Below, piece after piece: positions 1-12,581 of a stretch of DNA of 64,000 nt (its first letter is position 1; every line of letters begins with the position of its first letter). Both the position numbers and the translations under genes were made by a program. The notes under the pieces were generated by a model. It had not been told where the DNA came from and did not search any database. It worked only from the letters and a program-made list of their open reading frames with translations. The DNA is from Phytoseiulus persimilis. Its lineage: Eukaryota; Arthropoda; Arachnida; Mesostigmata; Phytoseiidae. The stretch is from the NCBI GenBank assembly GCA_037576195.1, contig CM075101.1:24924001-24988000 (forward strand). The letters are read 5' to 3'.

Positions 1-1740
1 GCCGGGCCACAGTTTTAACAGGGTATAGTTTGTGCGAAGTCACCTTCACGCTGAGATCGACGCATCTTCCCACAAACTTTCCATGAGAACGCTTGGCATG
101 TTTCCCATGAGTCGGGCGGAGACTCCCCCTACTCTGGTTTCACCCCTCTCTCGAATTCTCAGCTCAATCATTCATTAGCTTATTTGTGGAAAGCGGCGGT
201 TGCCCGTTTTCAGTGGTTGCCTCGGTGGTGCCGAATGCCTCCTCGGGGGGCAGCTCAGTTGCCGCGGGTGGGGTTGTCGAGACAGGGTCCTGGAATATCG
301 GACGTTTGGTATCTATGGGGTTTCATTGGAGTGACGATACAGGATATTAGGGATCACTCGCTGCTCCTGCTTTCATTTTGGGAAAGGCTCAACTCGCCTC
401 TTGGGGCTCTTCTGATGTGGTTCCCGCACTCGCGAACGTTATTCGCGGCAGGCATTCGGTTTTCCACTGCGTCACCCGATTTCCCATTCTTTTCATCTGA
501 ACGCAGGGAATCGGGTCCACGTAGGCGCTGCGGTGACCTGCGGAAAAGTCGCCCTCTCTCGAATAACGAGAAATATGCGAATCATCCAGTCAGCTAGTAC
601 GCCCGGAAGGAGACGTCCGAGTTCATATGTGTGACCAATCACTGCGTACTTAAGGGGTATTGAGTGCCTCCATTGTGTTTCATGCATCGAAGGTCTTTGG
701 ACTGCTCAAGGACTGCGATGATTCCATATTTAACTGGCTGCTATCGACAGAAACGGGAGGTCGATCTTGAGTGAGAGGATATATGCTCAAGGTCGAACCG
801 AATGCTGAACTACAGGCAAACCTCGACCTCCCGCATACCTCAAGTGGATCTTCGATCGCTATGCAAACATAGAGGAACGTTAAACCTCGGGGGAGGCCCT
901 TTGTCAAGTCGATGCTGTTTGAAACATTCTCCTTGTCTTCGAGTCATCACCTTTGTCATCTAAAAATGAATCTTCAACGGCCACTATAAGTTCCTCGTCG
1001 TTCCCAATCTTCCGCCGCTCGAGGATCCTCGCGGGGGATTTGCCTAGAGGCGTACTGATCTGACCTTGATTGGAGGGATAACGTAGGAATAGCCGTTAGC
1101 AGACGCTACTCTGAATTGAGGACAAGTAATAGCTCATTATGGACGTTACGGTGGTCTGTAATCGATTCGGGCGATTCTGATCGATCTTACCATTCACGGC
1201 CGTCTCAAGGATGACCACACTGAGTACAAGGAGAGCCTTCATCATAACTCGTCGGAAGACTGATGCGCATTGTAGCTTTAATCGAAGCATCTATATAGTC
1301 TTCCCTTCCCCTTCCACCGCTGCGTGCGTCACAGTCAACGTCTCGATTGTCATCACGTGAATCCGTCCTCGATGATCCGTGACCTTGTACGCGCTCGGTC
1401 CGTCGAAGATTGATCAGGGATATATTTTGGGCAGTACCGGCTCGGTCACACGATACTCCCTGGATGCCCGAGTTTCCTCCGATGTAGATGAATGTGGAAT
1501 TTTTGGCATTGCACAAAGTTGAAGAAGTACATAGGAGGAGTTTCTTCTTCGTTTCTGACAGCGTCTTATTTTTGATATGGGATCCCGAGTCGGGATCGAA
1601 GCTACAGGCGATCGATTTCTAGTCTCGCTTGGCTCCGCATGTCGGTCCCAGCCCAAGAATCTATGTATTTACTCCAGTGGAATATCCATGCCAGCAAGCA
1701 TAAAGTCACACGGCTGAAGCTCTCGGCGCTTTTATTCTAG
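1..1740. other. Intronic or intergenic DNA upstream of the first TCERG1 exon in view
   Basis: No exon is recognised here. The TCERG1 exon starting at 1741 is preceded by a pyrimidine-rich acceptor, so at least part of this stretch is probably intron and the earlier FF and WW domain exons lie upstream of the window or were missed. The open frames present, including one of 137 codons at 184-597, have no recognisable motif. Confidence 0.5.
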
Positions 1741-2911
1741 GCACATCGACCTGACAACAACGATCGAGAGGATTCTGAGGAACGTCAGAGGAAAGAGAGG
1801 GCTGAGGCATCGATTCGTCAACGAGAGAAAGAAGTTGCCGAAAGTTTATCAGTAAGTCTCAAACAACGTGATCGAGAACGCGAACATCACCGACACGAGG
1901 AAGCGCGTCAGAATTTCCAGGTACGCTCGTGAAAGAAATTTCGTCATCGGTTGTTCATCTAATTTGTATTCTATGCAGTTGTGAGCTTCCCGTGTAGGCC
2001 CCGAACATTTCGTACCGTCCTCGACAGTTTCGTTCCATGCGAGACAGGAGATCTTGATGGATAAAGCGAATCTTATGAGGAGCAACATTGCAGGCACTGC
2101 TCTCTGATCTCGTTCGAAGTTCTGACATTTCATGGCACGATGCCAAGAAAATGCTCAAAAAAGATCATCGCTACGAGAGCGTCGATATGCTGGATAAAGC
2201 GGTTCGCGAGAAGATGTTTGACGACCACGTGAGCGTTCTCAAGAAAAAAAAGAAAGACAAATTCAAGCAGATGCTCGGTGAATGTGCTGAAATTACGCTG
2301 AACATGCCATTCAAGGACGTAAGTGAACTCCAGTACTTCAAATTATTTGCATGCAATTTCTCCGATCCGGTAACCCAAGCCCAATCAGCATGATTGTTCT
2401 TCGAAGTCTGCGACGACGCCATTCGTTCCAGGCACGTAAGTATATAAAAGATGACCCTCGCTACTCGAAGTACTCGTCTTCCGAACACAAATGCGAGAAA
2501 GTTTATAAGGATTGGATGAAAGAACAAGTTCAAGCAGCTATGAACAACTTCCGCGCCCTCCTGTCCGAAACGAAACTCATCACTTACAAGTGAGTTGGAT
2601 TTCCTCCCTCGTATTGGGTAGGCGGAGTGGATGAGTCGCCGAAAATCTATTGTCTGCGAGAGCGAGCGTGTTCGTTCTCATGTAGCGCTCATCCGTTGCT
2701 TTCGTTCGACAGGAGCAAACAGATGATAGAGGACTCCGACAGTCATCTTCGTGATATTCTGAGTTTCCTTGAAAATGACAAGCGATACCTGGTATTGTCC
2801 GAATTGCAAGAAGAACGCCTCGATATCCTGATGAACTACATTGATGGTCTCCACAACAAAGGCGCCCCGCCTCCACCAACTGCCTCCGACCCGAGCAAGA
2901 GGAACAAGTAG
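1741..2911 (+). CDS. TCERG1: Transcription elongation regulator 1 (TCERG1/CA150), C-terminal FF-domain part, 5' partial
   Basis: TCERG1 is a nuclear protein that couples RNA polymerase II elongation to pre-mRNA splicing; its FF domains bind the phosphorylated polymerase tail. Four exons are visible: 1741-1920, 2094-2318, 2432-2589 and 2713-2911, joined by GT-AG introns of 113 to 173 bp in consistent phase. The first exon encodes the charged linker rich in Arg, Glu and Lys that precedes the last FF domains. The next exons contain the family signatures ISWHDAKKM, DDPRYSKYSSS, LITYK and NDKRYLVL. The protein ends with the typical GAPPPPTASDPSKR tail before TAG at 2909. In the family this part follows three WW domains and further FF domains, which are not seen here and presumably lie upstream. 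The other FF-domain family, PRPF40, lacks this C-terminal tail. Confidence 0.93.
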
Positions 2912-5106
2912 GGTGTCATCTTGTCCTATAAGCACTGAAGGATGTTCTTGAAAATTGTATTTTACTGCGGAGCATCGGTGAACGGCCGTTTGAGGAGGGA
3001 TACCGAAGTCTGAAACTGTCGAGTGTTGTCAGGTGGCCATTAACAGAAACACTAACGAGCACGTCGGGCAGGTATCCGTCCCGTCCCAATATTAGAATTA
3101 GAAGATGCGATCCTTCGATTTCAACTTCGATCGGATGTGAGGTGCCGAGGACCCTTGAGTGTCCTCGACCACCACCGTCGCATTCGGGCATTGATTTTGA
3201 ATCCACCCCACCAGATCTCTCCTGGGAAAGCAGTTTCGGACGCTTCGGCAGTTTCACAACTTCGGGGCAAAAGTGCGTTGTATAAAACAAAACCCTGGAA
3301 ACCCTGTTCAGAGAGAAGCTCCACAGCGGCGACCAAAAACTTTTGTTCGAGTCCCGTATTTAGGGGAGGTATTCATTTCCCTCGGAATGTCTACTGTTTC
3401 ATCTAGCTATCAATCCGTTAATCAATCTTTCACTTCATGACGAAGTCACTTGGTAGGGCTCTCATTCACTCAGCTTCCTTAGCTGTGCGTGGTGAGGCGT
3501 TTGACCGTTCTCTATTCGGATGGTAAGTTGTAAATTGTTCCCAATGCTAACTTAGAGAACCACAGAAAATATGCGGTTGTCACGGAGGGAGGGGACTTGT
3601 GAGGTAAGGCCCAGGTCTGGGAAGGAGGGGGGTAAGAATGTAGTGTCCTACCGCAAGGGAACCAACCATGCAGACAGAAACCGACTGCCCGGTGAGCGAA
3701 GCGGGTCAGCTCATCCGGGGAGCGAACGAATTCGAATACGTAGCTGAATCAGATGCTCTGCTCGGAATCGGGAAACTAAGCCTAATTGAGCGAAGGCCAA
3801 AGATATTCACATTACATTGAACGGTGAAACAATAAAATTAAGCTTTGTTCCTCCACGCATCCCGACTTCACCTCTCCGTTTATTCTCTCACGTTGGAATC
3901 GGACGCCTTATTTCTAGCTGGAACAATTCTCGAAACGCATCTATTGTTCGGAATCCACGAGCGGCGCAACAAGGAAGGTTTCTTGCTTGTATTTGCGCCT
4001 GGCCAGTGAGGACGAGAATTCCTACAATCTCGTTTTTCTAGACAAGTAGAGCCCTGCATCCGTGGAGATTCAGGATTCCCCTCGGCCATCGGCTCGCGTG
4101 AGGCGTGCAGAGTGCCGAGTAAGCATCATTCTTACTCAGAAAAACAAATTTCCTAGGCCGCGGAGATCCAAGATCCTGCTCCGTACTGCAGTTGCGAATT
4201 TGTCGATCAACAGACTGAGCGCTTCCCAAAGTGTGCCCTCGAATCACGCTCCCCGAGATCGGAGCGCTAAATCACTCGCGTTAGCGTCGATCTGAGAAAC
4301 TTCCACGCAGTTATCGACCCGAAGCACTGCGGGTTGATTCAAGACTGTCTGAGGTGGTAGAAAAACCCCATCCCTTCTGATCGAGTCTCAGCAGCTGTCT
4401 CGTTCGCTCGAGCTTGGTCAACCAAAAATATTATTTCCTTTTGAAGTCCCCTTTCCCAGTGAGCCGTCACCATATTTACAGTTCTACCGGATTTCTCCTC
4501 GCTGGCCCTTCTGATTGTTACGGCTGCTGCTCTCACTGCGGCTCCGAATGTTTCTGAGAGGATGGCATAACTTCATACAATGAGTTTCCGCTCAGAGCGC
4601 GGATCGAGGCCGGCGTTCCAGCGGAATGCCCTCGAGGCGACCGGGGCAAAGCGCGGGCGAGTGAAATTGACCTCGAGAAAAACAAGCTCGAGGAGAAAAA
4701 AAAACAGAACGACGTCAGAAAAGAACGGTAGTAAGGAAGGAAGCCGAGGGAGCCCTCTTCAATCCCGAACATCGGGAACGAAATTCGTTGTCCAAACAGT
4801 AGCTGCGCAGAATGAGGGAGGATTATCCGAGTGTTCCTCACAAAACTCAGCATATCTCAGAACAAAAACCCAACTCATGATGTCCTCTGTTGTCAGTGCT
4901 TGTCTCCGGAGCAGACAAGCATGTAATCCAATGCCCCCGGGATCATAGAGAGTGCTCCTCGCATTTCCGGATTGTGATTCTCCGCATGTACCATTTTGCG
5001 CCCGGAACCGTTCAATAAGCTGTCGAAAATATATTCAAGTGGGGAACAATGATGTGAGGGCTGATGCACCGCGGCTGTCCGAGCTGTACAATTGTGGTAA
5101 GCGGCC
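2912..5106. other. Intergenic region between TCERG1 and the CRAL-TRIO gene
   Basis: No gene is recognised in these 2.2 kb. Short frames occur on both strands without conserved motifs. A stretch at about 4565-4720 on the plus strand reads as a Lys/Glu-rich peptide and is the only part with a coding look, but no flanking exons fit it. An AATAAA occurs at 3831-3836, too far from TCERG1 to assign with confidence. Confidence 0.5.
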
Positions 5107-6093
5107 TCAAACGAATCCATAATGGCTAGATCGAAGGTACTCGTCGTGTCGTGCCAGTAGGTCTCTCTCGAATTCCCCGGGGGACATTTTTCCCGCAGAG
5201 CCACCCAGCTCATCTGGCAGCGCTTCCGGACTTATGTGTAGATGGAGGTCGGTGAGTTTCGAGTGGAAATGGTTCCGTGCCGCAAGCTTCTTGTCGAGCA
5301 GCGGTCTGATCGCATAATATAATAGCGTCATGAACCCCGGAGCGAACACATGGTGGAAGCCGCGTTGGCGGGCTGGGCAACCGTCTCTGAGAGCAATTAT
5401 CACGGCCTGTGGAATGAAATCAATGCCTCGTGGGATGAGATTTACGGGCTCGTAGTAATAGTGGTGGGATTGAGAATCAAGAGGTTTGGAAATCCATCCA
5501 GTTGTTGTAGTGGAAGTTCATGGTTTTCTTGATTGTCGCCCCTATCGAGGTCGAGTACTCACCTTGTAGTATCTCATGGGGATTGATCGGATGTGTTTCG
5601 GCTGCAGGTTACGGTAGTCGAAGACGCAACGCACGCCGTAGGTCTGTACGAAGGGGTCACGGAGCAAGTGGGCGCAGATCATCGTCGATATAGCGATGAC
5701 GTCCAAAATGCTGAACATGTCAATCGTGTAATACAGATAAGAGCATACGATAACCGTTGTTCCATCTGTGTTCTTCCTTGGCATCACTTTGCATATGGGG
5801 AGGTCCAACACATGTCTGTAATCCAGGGGACCTTTCCCTTTCGGCCAGAACACCTTGGGGTCGACTTTGTGTAAGAAGAAAGCCGCCTGGTAGGATTTCA
5901 CAGCACGTGTCACGTCGAATTTTCGAGTTCTTAAAAACATCATCAGGAAGTCCCGTTGAAGCAGTGGTCTGAAGTCGTCACTCTGAAGTTCCTTGAGCTT
6001 CGCTCGAAACTGCTGAAGACGTTCTTCGCGGAATTCGGGAACGTCGTTCAGCTCCCTCAAGGCTTTCTCCTCCCACGTGAGAAGATCCCCCAT
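5107..6093 (-). CDS. CRAL-TRIO (Sec14-like) lipid-transfer protein, alpha-tocopherol-transfer-protein type
   Basis: Predicted cytosolic carrier of a small hydrophobic ligand such as a retinoid, tocopherol or phosphoinositide. Two exons: 6093-5563 and 5406-5107, split by a 156-bp intron with donor AAG|GTGAGT and acceptor CCACAG, phase 0, giving 276 aa. Residues about 1-75 form the helical CRAL-TRIO N domain (LLQRDFLMMFLRTRKFDVTR). Residues about 90-250 form the lipid-binding lobe, with PMRYYK just before the splice, GCPARQRGFHHV after it, and the conserved KLTDLHLHISPEALPDELGG near the end. The length fits the compact single-domain members (clavesin and TTPA types). The ligand cannot be told from sequence. 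The neighbouring genes give no functional hint. Confidence 0.9.
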
Positions 6094-6400
6094 GGCTTAA
6101 AAATCGGACCGAGCGTCTGGATCACGGATGGTTCACGCTACAACTGATTCCGCCTTGAGGTGGTCGCGACGAAATATAAGCATCCCGCCAGAGCATTCTG
6201 ACTTCTGTGTCTAGAGCGAGAGGGATGACTGCTCAGATGATCAATTGGATTATCTCTGGACTTTCCTTGTTTCCTCAGTAGGCACGCGTATGTATAGAAA
6301 CGGTCGTCTCATCTGGACGCTTCTGCTGCGCACGAAGGGCAAGAAAACTCAGAATGCGGAATGGTTGAGATAAGAGGCTCTCTCCGCTCCATGTCTCCCA

Positions 6401-6860
6401 GTGGGACGTTCCGTTTCCGCTGCTGAGTTTCATCGAGCCGCTTTGCTACTCTTTCTCCTTAATGCGCTATCTGGGCTCAATATCGATCTCTCCGTCTCGT
6501 TAACCACATTAGGAAACCATGCGACGTCGGCATGCAATGCTCCACAATCCCTATCGAAATCATGGGGACTGTGGCGGACGAGCAACCAGGGTATGTTTCC
6601 AGGTGTGACTCCATACTCTAAAAAATCGAATGAAAATGATCGCTCTCCAAGCGGACTTCGAGCTAGATCTGATAATGAGAGGAACAAAGTCATCACAAGG
6701 CTTGGACTTCGTTGGTGAAGAGGGACATCATCGAACTTCTTGGAAAAAGTACCACCGGTGATGTTGACATGAGTTCCATCGTCAGCATGAGTTTTATTGA
6801 CAGCGTGAAAGATGGCGACAATGTCAGGGCGCGAGACGCCGATGAGGATCCCTATATCAG
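6401..6860 (+). other. Possible secreted-peptide ORF and exon, unverified
   Basis: A plus-strand ORF at 6401-6718 begins with a hydrophobic N-terminus (HRAALLLFLLNALSG) resembling a signal peptide. A second open stretch, about 6715-6860, ends exactly at a good donor, AGC|GTGAGT, and reads as an acidic peptide. I could not join the two in frame or recognise a family. The RGK gene on the other strand ends at 6897 with its likely poly(A) signal at 6793-6798, so the region may simply be its 3' flank. Confidence 0.2.
6793..6798 (-). terminator. Poly(A) signal of the RGK GTPase gene
   Basis: The complement reads AATAAA, about 100 bp downstream of the RGK stop codon at 6897 on the same strand. This spacing suits a short 3' UTR. 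Confidence 0.5.
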
Positions 6861-6896
6861 CGTGAGTTTCCGAAGGTCCTAGACCTGCGCGTCGTC

Positions 6897-9280
6897 TCAC
6901 AGGACATCAAGATCTTCGCATGATCGCGTCCTGCCAGAATCACATCTGGTCCAGAATCTTTGGAGGAGTCCACGCGCTTTAATGCAGAATGTGCGGCCGC
7001 CAGACTGTGATTTCAAAGTCATCCCTGACATGGCAGCATCGACGCATGCTCCAGCGGTGGCCGGGGTGTTCGTAGCCGCGCATATCGGCGGTGTCTCGGA
7101 ACAGGCTACGAATACTGAGGGCAAATTCATAGACCACGTGGGCAGTGAGCTGGATCGATGTTTTACCCTGATCTCCTTGAGGATTTCCACCAGAAGCTCG
7201 TCGACGTTGTGGCCTATGCACGCCGACGTTTCCAAAAAACGGCAATCGAATCGCTTCGCCAGAGAACGTCCCGCTGCGGAGGGAACATCAGAGTTTACCT
7301 CACGGCTTCATGACTTCCTCAGATCATTAGCGTCCATGAGGGCCAAGGAGGGGGCAGAAGCCTCGGTTATAGAGCAGAGCCGTAAGCGTGGGGCAACAGG
7401 CTGGCGACAATGAGGCTACGTCTTTGTTGAAAGCAAAACGCATTCATCCGGGGCTTTGATGGATCAATAATGTTGGCGGGAGTGCCCTCGACAACGTGCC
7501 CCGGGCACAACGCCTGAGTTGGACCTGCGCTCGTCGGAGAACGCTTTCAGGTCAGTTCCGCTGTCTCGTGCTCCATCACCCGCTATTCAGGTATGGATCG
7601 AAATCGAATCCAGTCGGTCGACAAGATGTATTCGCTGTGACGATTTCAGTGTAACCAGGCTCATTGCTGATTCCATGTATTGTCCCTGGAGACTGGAGAT
7701 TCGCCGCTAATCGCGTCGACTCGGAGCGCTATGCTGACGATAGCCTGTCATGGGGCGAGTTCTCAAGGAGACCAATGCTCGAATAGCATCGACTTCTCCT
7801 AATTGTTGATAGCGTGCCTGATTAGATCCTACCTCTGGATATAGAAGTCGATCAACAAAAGCTCAAGACCATGGTTGAGCCAACGGGGAAAGGGGTTCCG
7901 CGGCAAGCATCTTGGGGCGGCATTGGTCGCTCCGGTCCGGTGACGGTGGGAGAGGGCGGCATTCCCCTCAATTCTAGGAACTTCCCCGCTTGCGGACTCT
8001 AGTGACGCTACTGTAAAATCCCACACCGAGGTGAATTCGGACTAACCTTCCGTGGGAATGGTGCGCCTCCGAGCGAGGTCAGCTTTGTTGCCGGCTAAAA
8101 TAATTGGCCGAGGATGCAGGGCCTGTTCGATGGCCGATTTTCGTTTGCTTTTCCCGTAGCCGAAGGTCCTTCTGAGGTATTTCAACGTGCTCTCGGCTGC
8201 TTCGAGGCTCGTGGAGTCCGTTATGGAATACACGATCACGAACGCATCGGTTCTACCCACACTGTCGATGTTGACCTGCGGACAAGAAAACTTCACGACG
8301 TCCGCGTTTTCCAACCGTCTTCAAACCCGAATCGATGGAAGTCATTTCTCGGACGCGCCACAGAGCTGCTGAATTTGGAAACGGAAGTTGTTCAATACCT
8401 CGGTTGGCAGCAACTCGTCGAAGTCCACTTCGAATTCTTCGCCGTCGAGTACGAGTCGCGTGCTCTGTGTCTCAACGCTGCATTGTGCGGAGGGCGGGGG
8501 GCTCGTCACTGAATATGAGAATTTCTCACTCAACAATCTGCGACACTTGGAGCTGTTCGTCAGGGAAATGAGAAATCTTCAAGCTCTGGAAAAAACGAGA
8601 AGCCTCTCCGATGAATCCTCGGAATACTTGCCTATGTCGAGGTATCCGAACTCGTTGGCGGTGTTAGCGAATCCGTCTTTGAATTGTTCGATAAGGCAGG
8701 ACTTGCCCACGCCTGATGATCCGACAAGGCGTACTCTCTGCGTGAGAAGCTGGATGTCGGAACTGTCGTTGCAGGAACCTGTGCTTCGCCGACGTGAAGG
8801 GTCCGCTATTTGGATATCGCCCAAATTCACGACGCTCCCCTTGGGCGTGATGGAGAATGAGCGACAGCGATACCCCCCCGGCGACAATTTGGCGACGGAT
8901 TCTCTGCGTGACGCCGGAGGAACTCTCCGGTGGTGGAACTCCAGCCAGCCATCGAATTCCTCCTCTTTGCGTTTGGCTGAAGACAATCGTCTGTCCGAAG
9001 CAGTGCTTGAGCATTTGAAGTCGTTATCGTTGGGTGGACTGAGGTTCGGACTGGCCGAGGTTGACGAAGCTCCAGACCGGGACGGGGGACTCGAACGCGG
9101 CGTCGGACTCCTTGGCGGTGCTGGTCTTTCTGGGCAACAGAACTCCTGGAACAACCTCTGCTGCGGAAGGCTCAGGTCGGGCGCTGAGGCGCATCCCGAT
9201 ATTTGAGGGACCGAGAGATGATCGGTGAAGGGTTCACTGTGTCTTTTCTCTATGGGTGGCACGCGGAGGTCGACGTACAT
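6897..9280 (-). CDS. RGK-family (Rad/Gem/Rem-like) small GTPase
   Basis: RGK proteins are Ras-like GTPases that inhibit voltage-gated calcium channels and remodel the cytoskeleton at the plasma membrane. Four exons fit in phase: 9280-8632, 8508-8399, 8275-8047 and 7273-6897, giving 454 aa. Residues about 1-185 are a Ser/Pro/Arg-rich N-terminal extension. The G domain follows: P-loop GSSGVGKSC, then VIVYSITD, G4 GNKADL and G5 ETSA followed by HNVDELLVEIL. As expected for RGK proteins, no canonical DxxG switch-II motif is seen; the region reads LLPTEVNIDS. The protein has no CAAX box and ends with the RGK signature SCEDLDVL after a basic, aromatic segment (KARGLLQRFW), which binds calmodulin or membrane in relatives. 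Intron 1 appears to use a GC donor (ATAG|GCAAGT). The piece between the G domain and the C-terminus is weakly conserved and may hide another short intron. The start is the first in-frame ATG. Confidence 0.85.
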
Positions 9281-9930
9281 CCTGCGTACTTGTCACTGAC
9301 AGAGAAAGCAACGAAGTCAGTTCCGAAGCAGCCCTCCTCCACCACCTGTCCCTCTCTCGACGATCAATGCGGTCTTGCTCCTAGGTCCCCGAGCTCATGA
9401 CTTCAATTCCAAGTTACGCTCCGCTCGATACGGGTCCACTCGATCTATCAGCTTTTGAAGATTTCGCAAGTTGTATTTTCTCGGCTCACGATCGTGAGAA
9501 GCGCATGTATCTTGTTCTGAGTTGTTTCCTCGCTGCCATTCCGAGTATTTCGATCGACTTCAGCTGAGTAACACGCTTGTGACGGGATTCCACTAGCGGC
9601 TGCTTCTAGGTTGGCGGTGGGTTATCTGTATTGGAAACATTCTGTCCTGTTCTGCACAGACTCGATCGGAGTCGACGGCATCAACCAACCGACAGGGAGC
9701 CACAGGAATAACGATCGGGCGTCGACGCGCATCACGGCTGCAACCATTTAGTGGAGTAGTACATCGTTTTGAGCGCTTCAGCGATTTACTCGTCCTAGCG
9801 TGGCATAACGACGCCATTGATTGAGCGAGTAGATCCTTGATCTCTACGTGCCCTGCCCGTGTCATTCGTCAGTCGACATCAGGGATGAGCTCCACTGGTT
9901 TCTCGGTCCTTATCGTTCTAGTTGGCAAAT
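9281..9930. other. Upstream flank of the RGK gene
   Basis: No recognisable gene or RNA. It probably holds the RGK promoter and 5' UTR, but no clear core element was found. Confidence 0.4.
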
Positions 9931-11180
9931 AAGTGGCACAGATTTGAGCGTTATTCGATTTTATTTTTGTAGGTAATCGTCACACCGTTTTTTCTACTCG
10001 CTGGCACTTCAGACTCGATTAATCGGGAAGGTTCTCCTGCGTCCATACAAAACGTACATTGCTCAAAAAACTATATCAGAACCTGGAGGCTTAAACTAGA
10101 TTCGGTTGTCACTTCGTCTGTACATGGGCAATCTGTACTTGGCCTGGGTCAGTTTGACCGACACCAAAACTTTTACCCGCCGCTCGGAGCCGTTGATACT
10201 GAACAGACTGTACAACAGAGCTAATCGTCGACTAATCGTCAGTGACGTTTGAGTTAGTCACAATAACAGTCTGCGACACTACGAAGCCGTTGACCAACAC
10301 TGAGCAAGCGCGACAACATGTCAGTGGTGGGCGCCGAAATGAGTCCAGCGGTGTTGGGGTGAGGCGTCTGCGCAGATTCGACTTACAGATCTCTCCTGCC
10401 GATCGACTATGTTTGAATGATTCACTCGAGGACTTTACCGTCTGCGTAGAGGGAGTATCTTCGTTCGAGAGGGTGGCAAATGTGAAGGCTTTTTGGCAGA
10501 GAAACGTCGAGGACTCGAGAAGACGGCCCGTGGCGCCGTGGCGCCATCACCGAGCTGAAGCGATTATATCACCACAGAAATTTTCCGGAACCGAAGGGAA
10601 GCCGGAATGAGCACGTCTTGACAGCCGCTTTGAACTTTCCCATCCCATGCGTCAGAAACTTGAAACCTGCGCTTTAACGACATTTGTTCACTCAGACGCG
10701 ACTCTCGTATAGGGTCTGCGAAAAGCCGCATTTCCAGGACCGCAAGCCCACGGGCGCCCGCAACTGCTGCGTCAGGACCGCGGGCTTTACCCGCAATAGC
10801 CCACGGATTAATTATCATTACTATAACCATTCCGATAACTATTATCAAACTCCGCTAACTATCAGTGATAGTCAAGATTCCTGGGGCGAGCTCCATTGAG
10901 CCCGCATCAAAGCCCGCAAGCCCGCGGTCTTCATCTGCGGGATTTTCATTGCGGGTTTTCGCAAGAATCGAAGCCCGAGGGCTCGCGGTCCCGGAAATGC
11001 GGGCTTCTGCAAGCCCTACTCTCGTAACGCTGGAGGAGAGGCTAATCAGAGGATCTCTCGAGCCCCGTGAAAGCCGGCAATCACACAAACATGCTCCGGT
11101 ATCCGGGCTCCTTCTGGAAATTGAGAAAGAAAAGGCATGCCCTTGATTTAGAAGAAATGCGTTATTCTGGCGATATGGTA
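9931..11180. repeat. Diverged, partly deleted copy A of a duplicated segment
   Basis: Blocks here match blocks further on in the same order and orientation: 9931-10175 with 13733-13975, 10181-10221 with 14557-14602, 10223-10690 with 15018-15500, and 11030-11180 with 16145-16270. By eye the best block is about 90% identical. Copy A lacks roughly 0.6 kb and 0.4 kb that copy B has. The lost parts cover most of the secreted-protein ORF of copy B, and its start region here (about 10240-10320, minus strand) is frameshifted, so copy A is a broken duplicate. Confidence 0.8.
10240..10320 (-). pseudogene. 5' remnant of the secreted-protein ORF
   Basis: On the minus strand this matches the start of the ORF at 14654-15127. 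Both begin with ATG TTG TCG, but a small deletion here shifts the frame within the signal peptide, and the downstream coding part is missing. The remnant is therefore not expected to encode the protein. Confidence 0.6.
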
Positions 11181-11804
11181 TGTAAAGGCTGTGTCCTTTA
11201 GGCGGCAACATTTTCGTGGCCTCCTTGTTTTGAACTGAATTTTGGTAAAATTTCATCCGATCTAGGATCTTCCGCGAGCTCCTGAAGCGGCGCATCTTTG
11301 CGCATTTTTTTCTAGGAATCAGATCAGTGTTGCGTTTTCCAGAGCTCGTCGAAGTTTTCCTCAATTGAATCCATGGCTAAGAGAACCTACCACGCAGTCG
11401 CCGATCCTCAACCGATTTCGGAAAATACACCCACAAAACGCGCGGATCGGTTGCGAATCGGAGTAACGGTATTCAATAAGAGATGCCCCTAAATTCAGCC
11501 CTCCAGACCGCCTGCCGACCTCTACCGTGGGAAACCGGCCATACAAAGTGACCGGGTCGATCCGATAACTTTTTTTTCACCCCAAAAGTCACTGGGCGTT
11601 CATCTAATGTCCTCTCGCCAGCATAGTATCGCGGCGGTGCGCTTCATGGTTGAGATTCGTATACCGGTCATACATGTGAGCAAACACAATGTTGCATTTC
11701 TTAGCAAGGAGGTACGTTTCTGCCTCTTGAATGGGTCAGCATCATTGGTGAAATATCTCCGTATTCGGCTGATCTGCACATGTTGTCTGTCAAAAGCATG
11801 GTCA

Positions 11805-12070
11805 GACCCACCCCGAATTCACCTTCCTAGACTCCTAGGAGTGTGGTGAGATCTAAACCGGAGCCACCTCCTAAAAGTTCCCAGAACATGAACAGATTAA
11901 CCCCGGAATCACCTCCCCAGACTCCGAAAGGTGTGCTGAGATAGATACCGGTACCACCTGTATAGGCTCCAATATGTATGGTAGGATCGACCTCGGAATC
12001 ACCTCCCTAGACTGCGAGAAGTCAGGTTAGATGGATCCCGGAATCAACTCCTTAGGCTCCGGGAACTTGA
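11805..12070. repeat. Minisatellite, about six degenerate units of 43-47 bp
   Basis: Successive units carry the core ccggaatcacctcc, then a tagactcc-like block, then a gtgtgctgagat-like block, with substitutions and small indels. Six units can be picked out by eye between 11805 and 12070. It lies between the two copies of the duplicated segment. Confidence 0.75.
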
Positions 12071-12581
12071 GGAGGGGGTGGAGAAGGTTCCGATGACGAT
12101 GAGATGAGGCCTAGGAAACTGGCTGGCGTCATATCGGGGCGGTGCACCTCATCGTAAGAATTCGCATACAGGTGAAAGTATTGAGGAGGTCAAAGTTGGG
12201 GTAAATGGCGAGGGGGGAAGAGGGGAGGGGGAGGGTTGAAGGGGTGGATGGCCTATGTCCTTCCCGGTGAGCCGCTGGGGGGCCTGAATACCGTCGCAAA
12301 CATCGCCTGGAATATGGAAGTGAATTCGAAGCTTGAATCTTCGCGCAACGAAGATTGTGATCTATAATCGCCTCAGAAGGCCGAAATCAAGATCTGACGG
12401 ATCGTAGGGGTTTTCCCATGTAGGGAGATGATTGTTGAGCAACAAACTCACAGGAAATCGTCGTCACACCAGCGCTGCTGCCTCGACCGGTGAAGGAATG
12501 ATATAAACGCGACCCGAGAGTTCCATTTCGATTCGGCAGGATGAGTCCGGCGAATCGGGGCCCGCAAGGCTGAACTCTACG

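Noticed and set aside
184..597. 137-codon plus-strand ORF
   Set aside because: No motif and no supporting splice or promoter context. ORFs of this length are expected by chance in DNA of this composition.
4533..4853. Minus-strand ORF with a Phe/Ser-rich hydrophobic stretch
   Set aside because: The hydrophobic run is the reverse reading of a Lys/Arg and poly-A-rich plus-strand segment, so a real membrane segment is unlikely.
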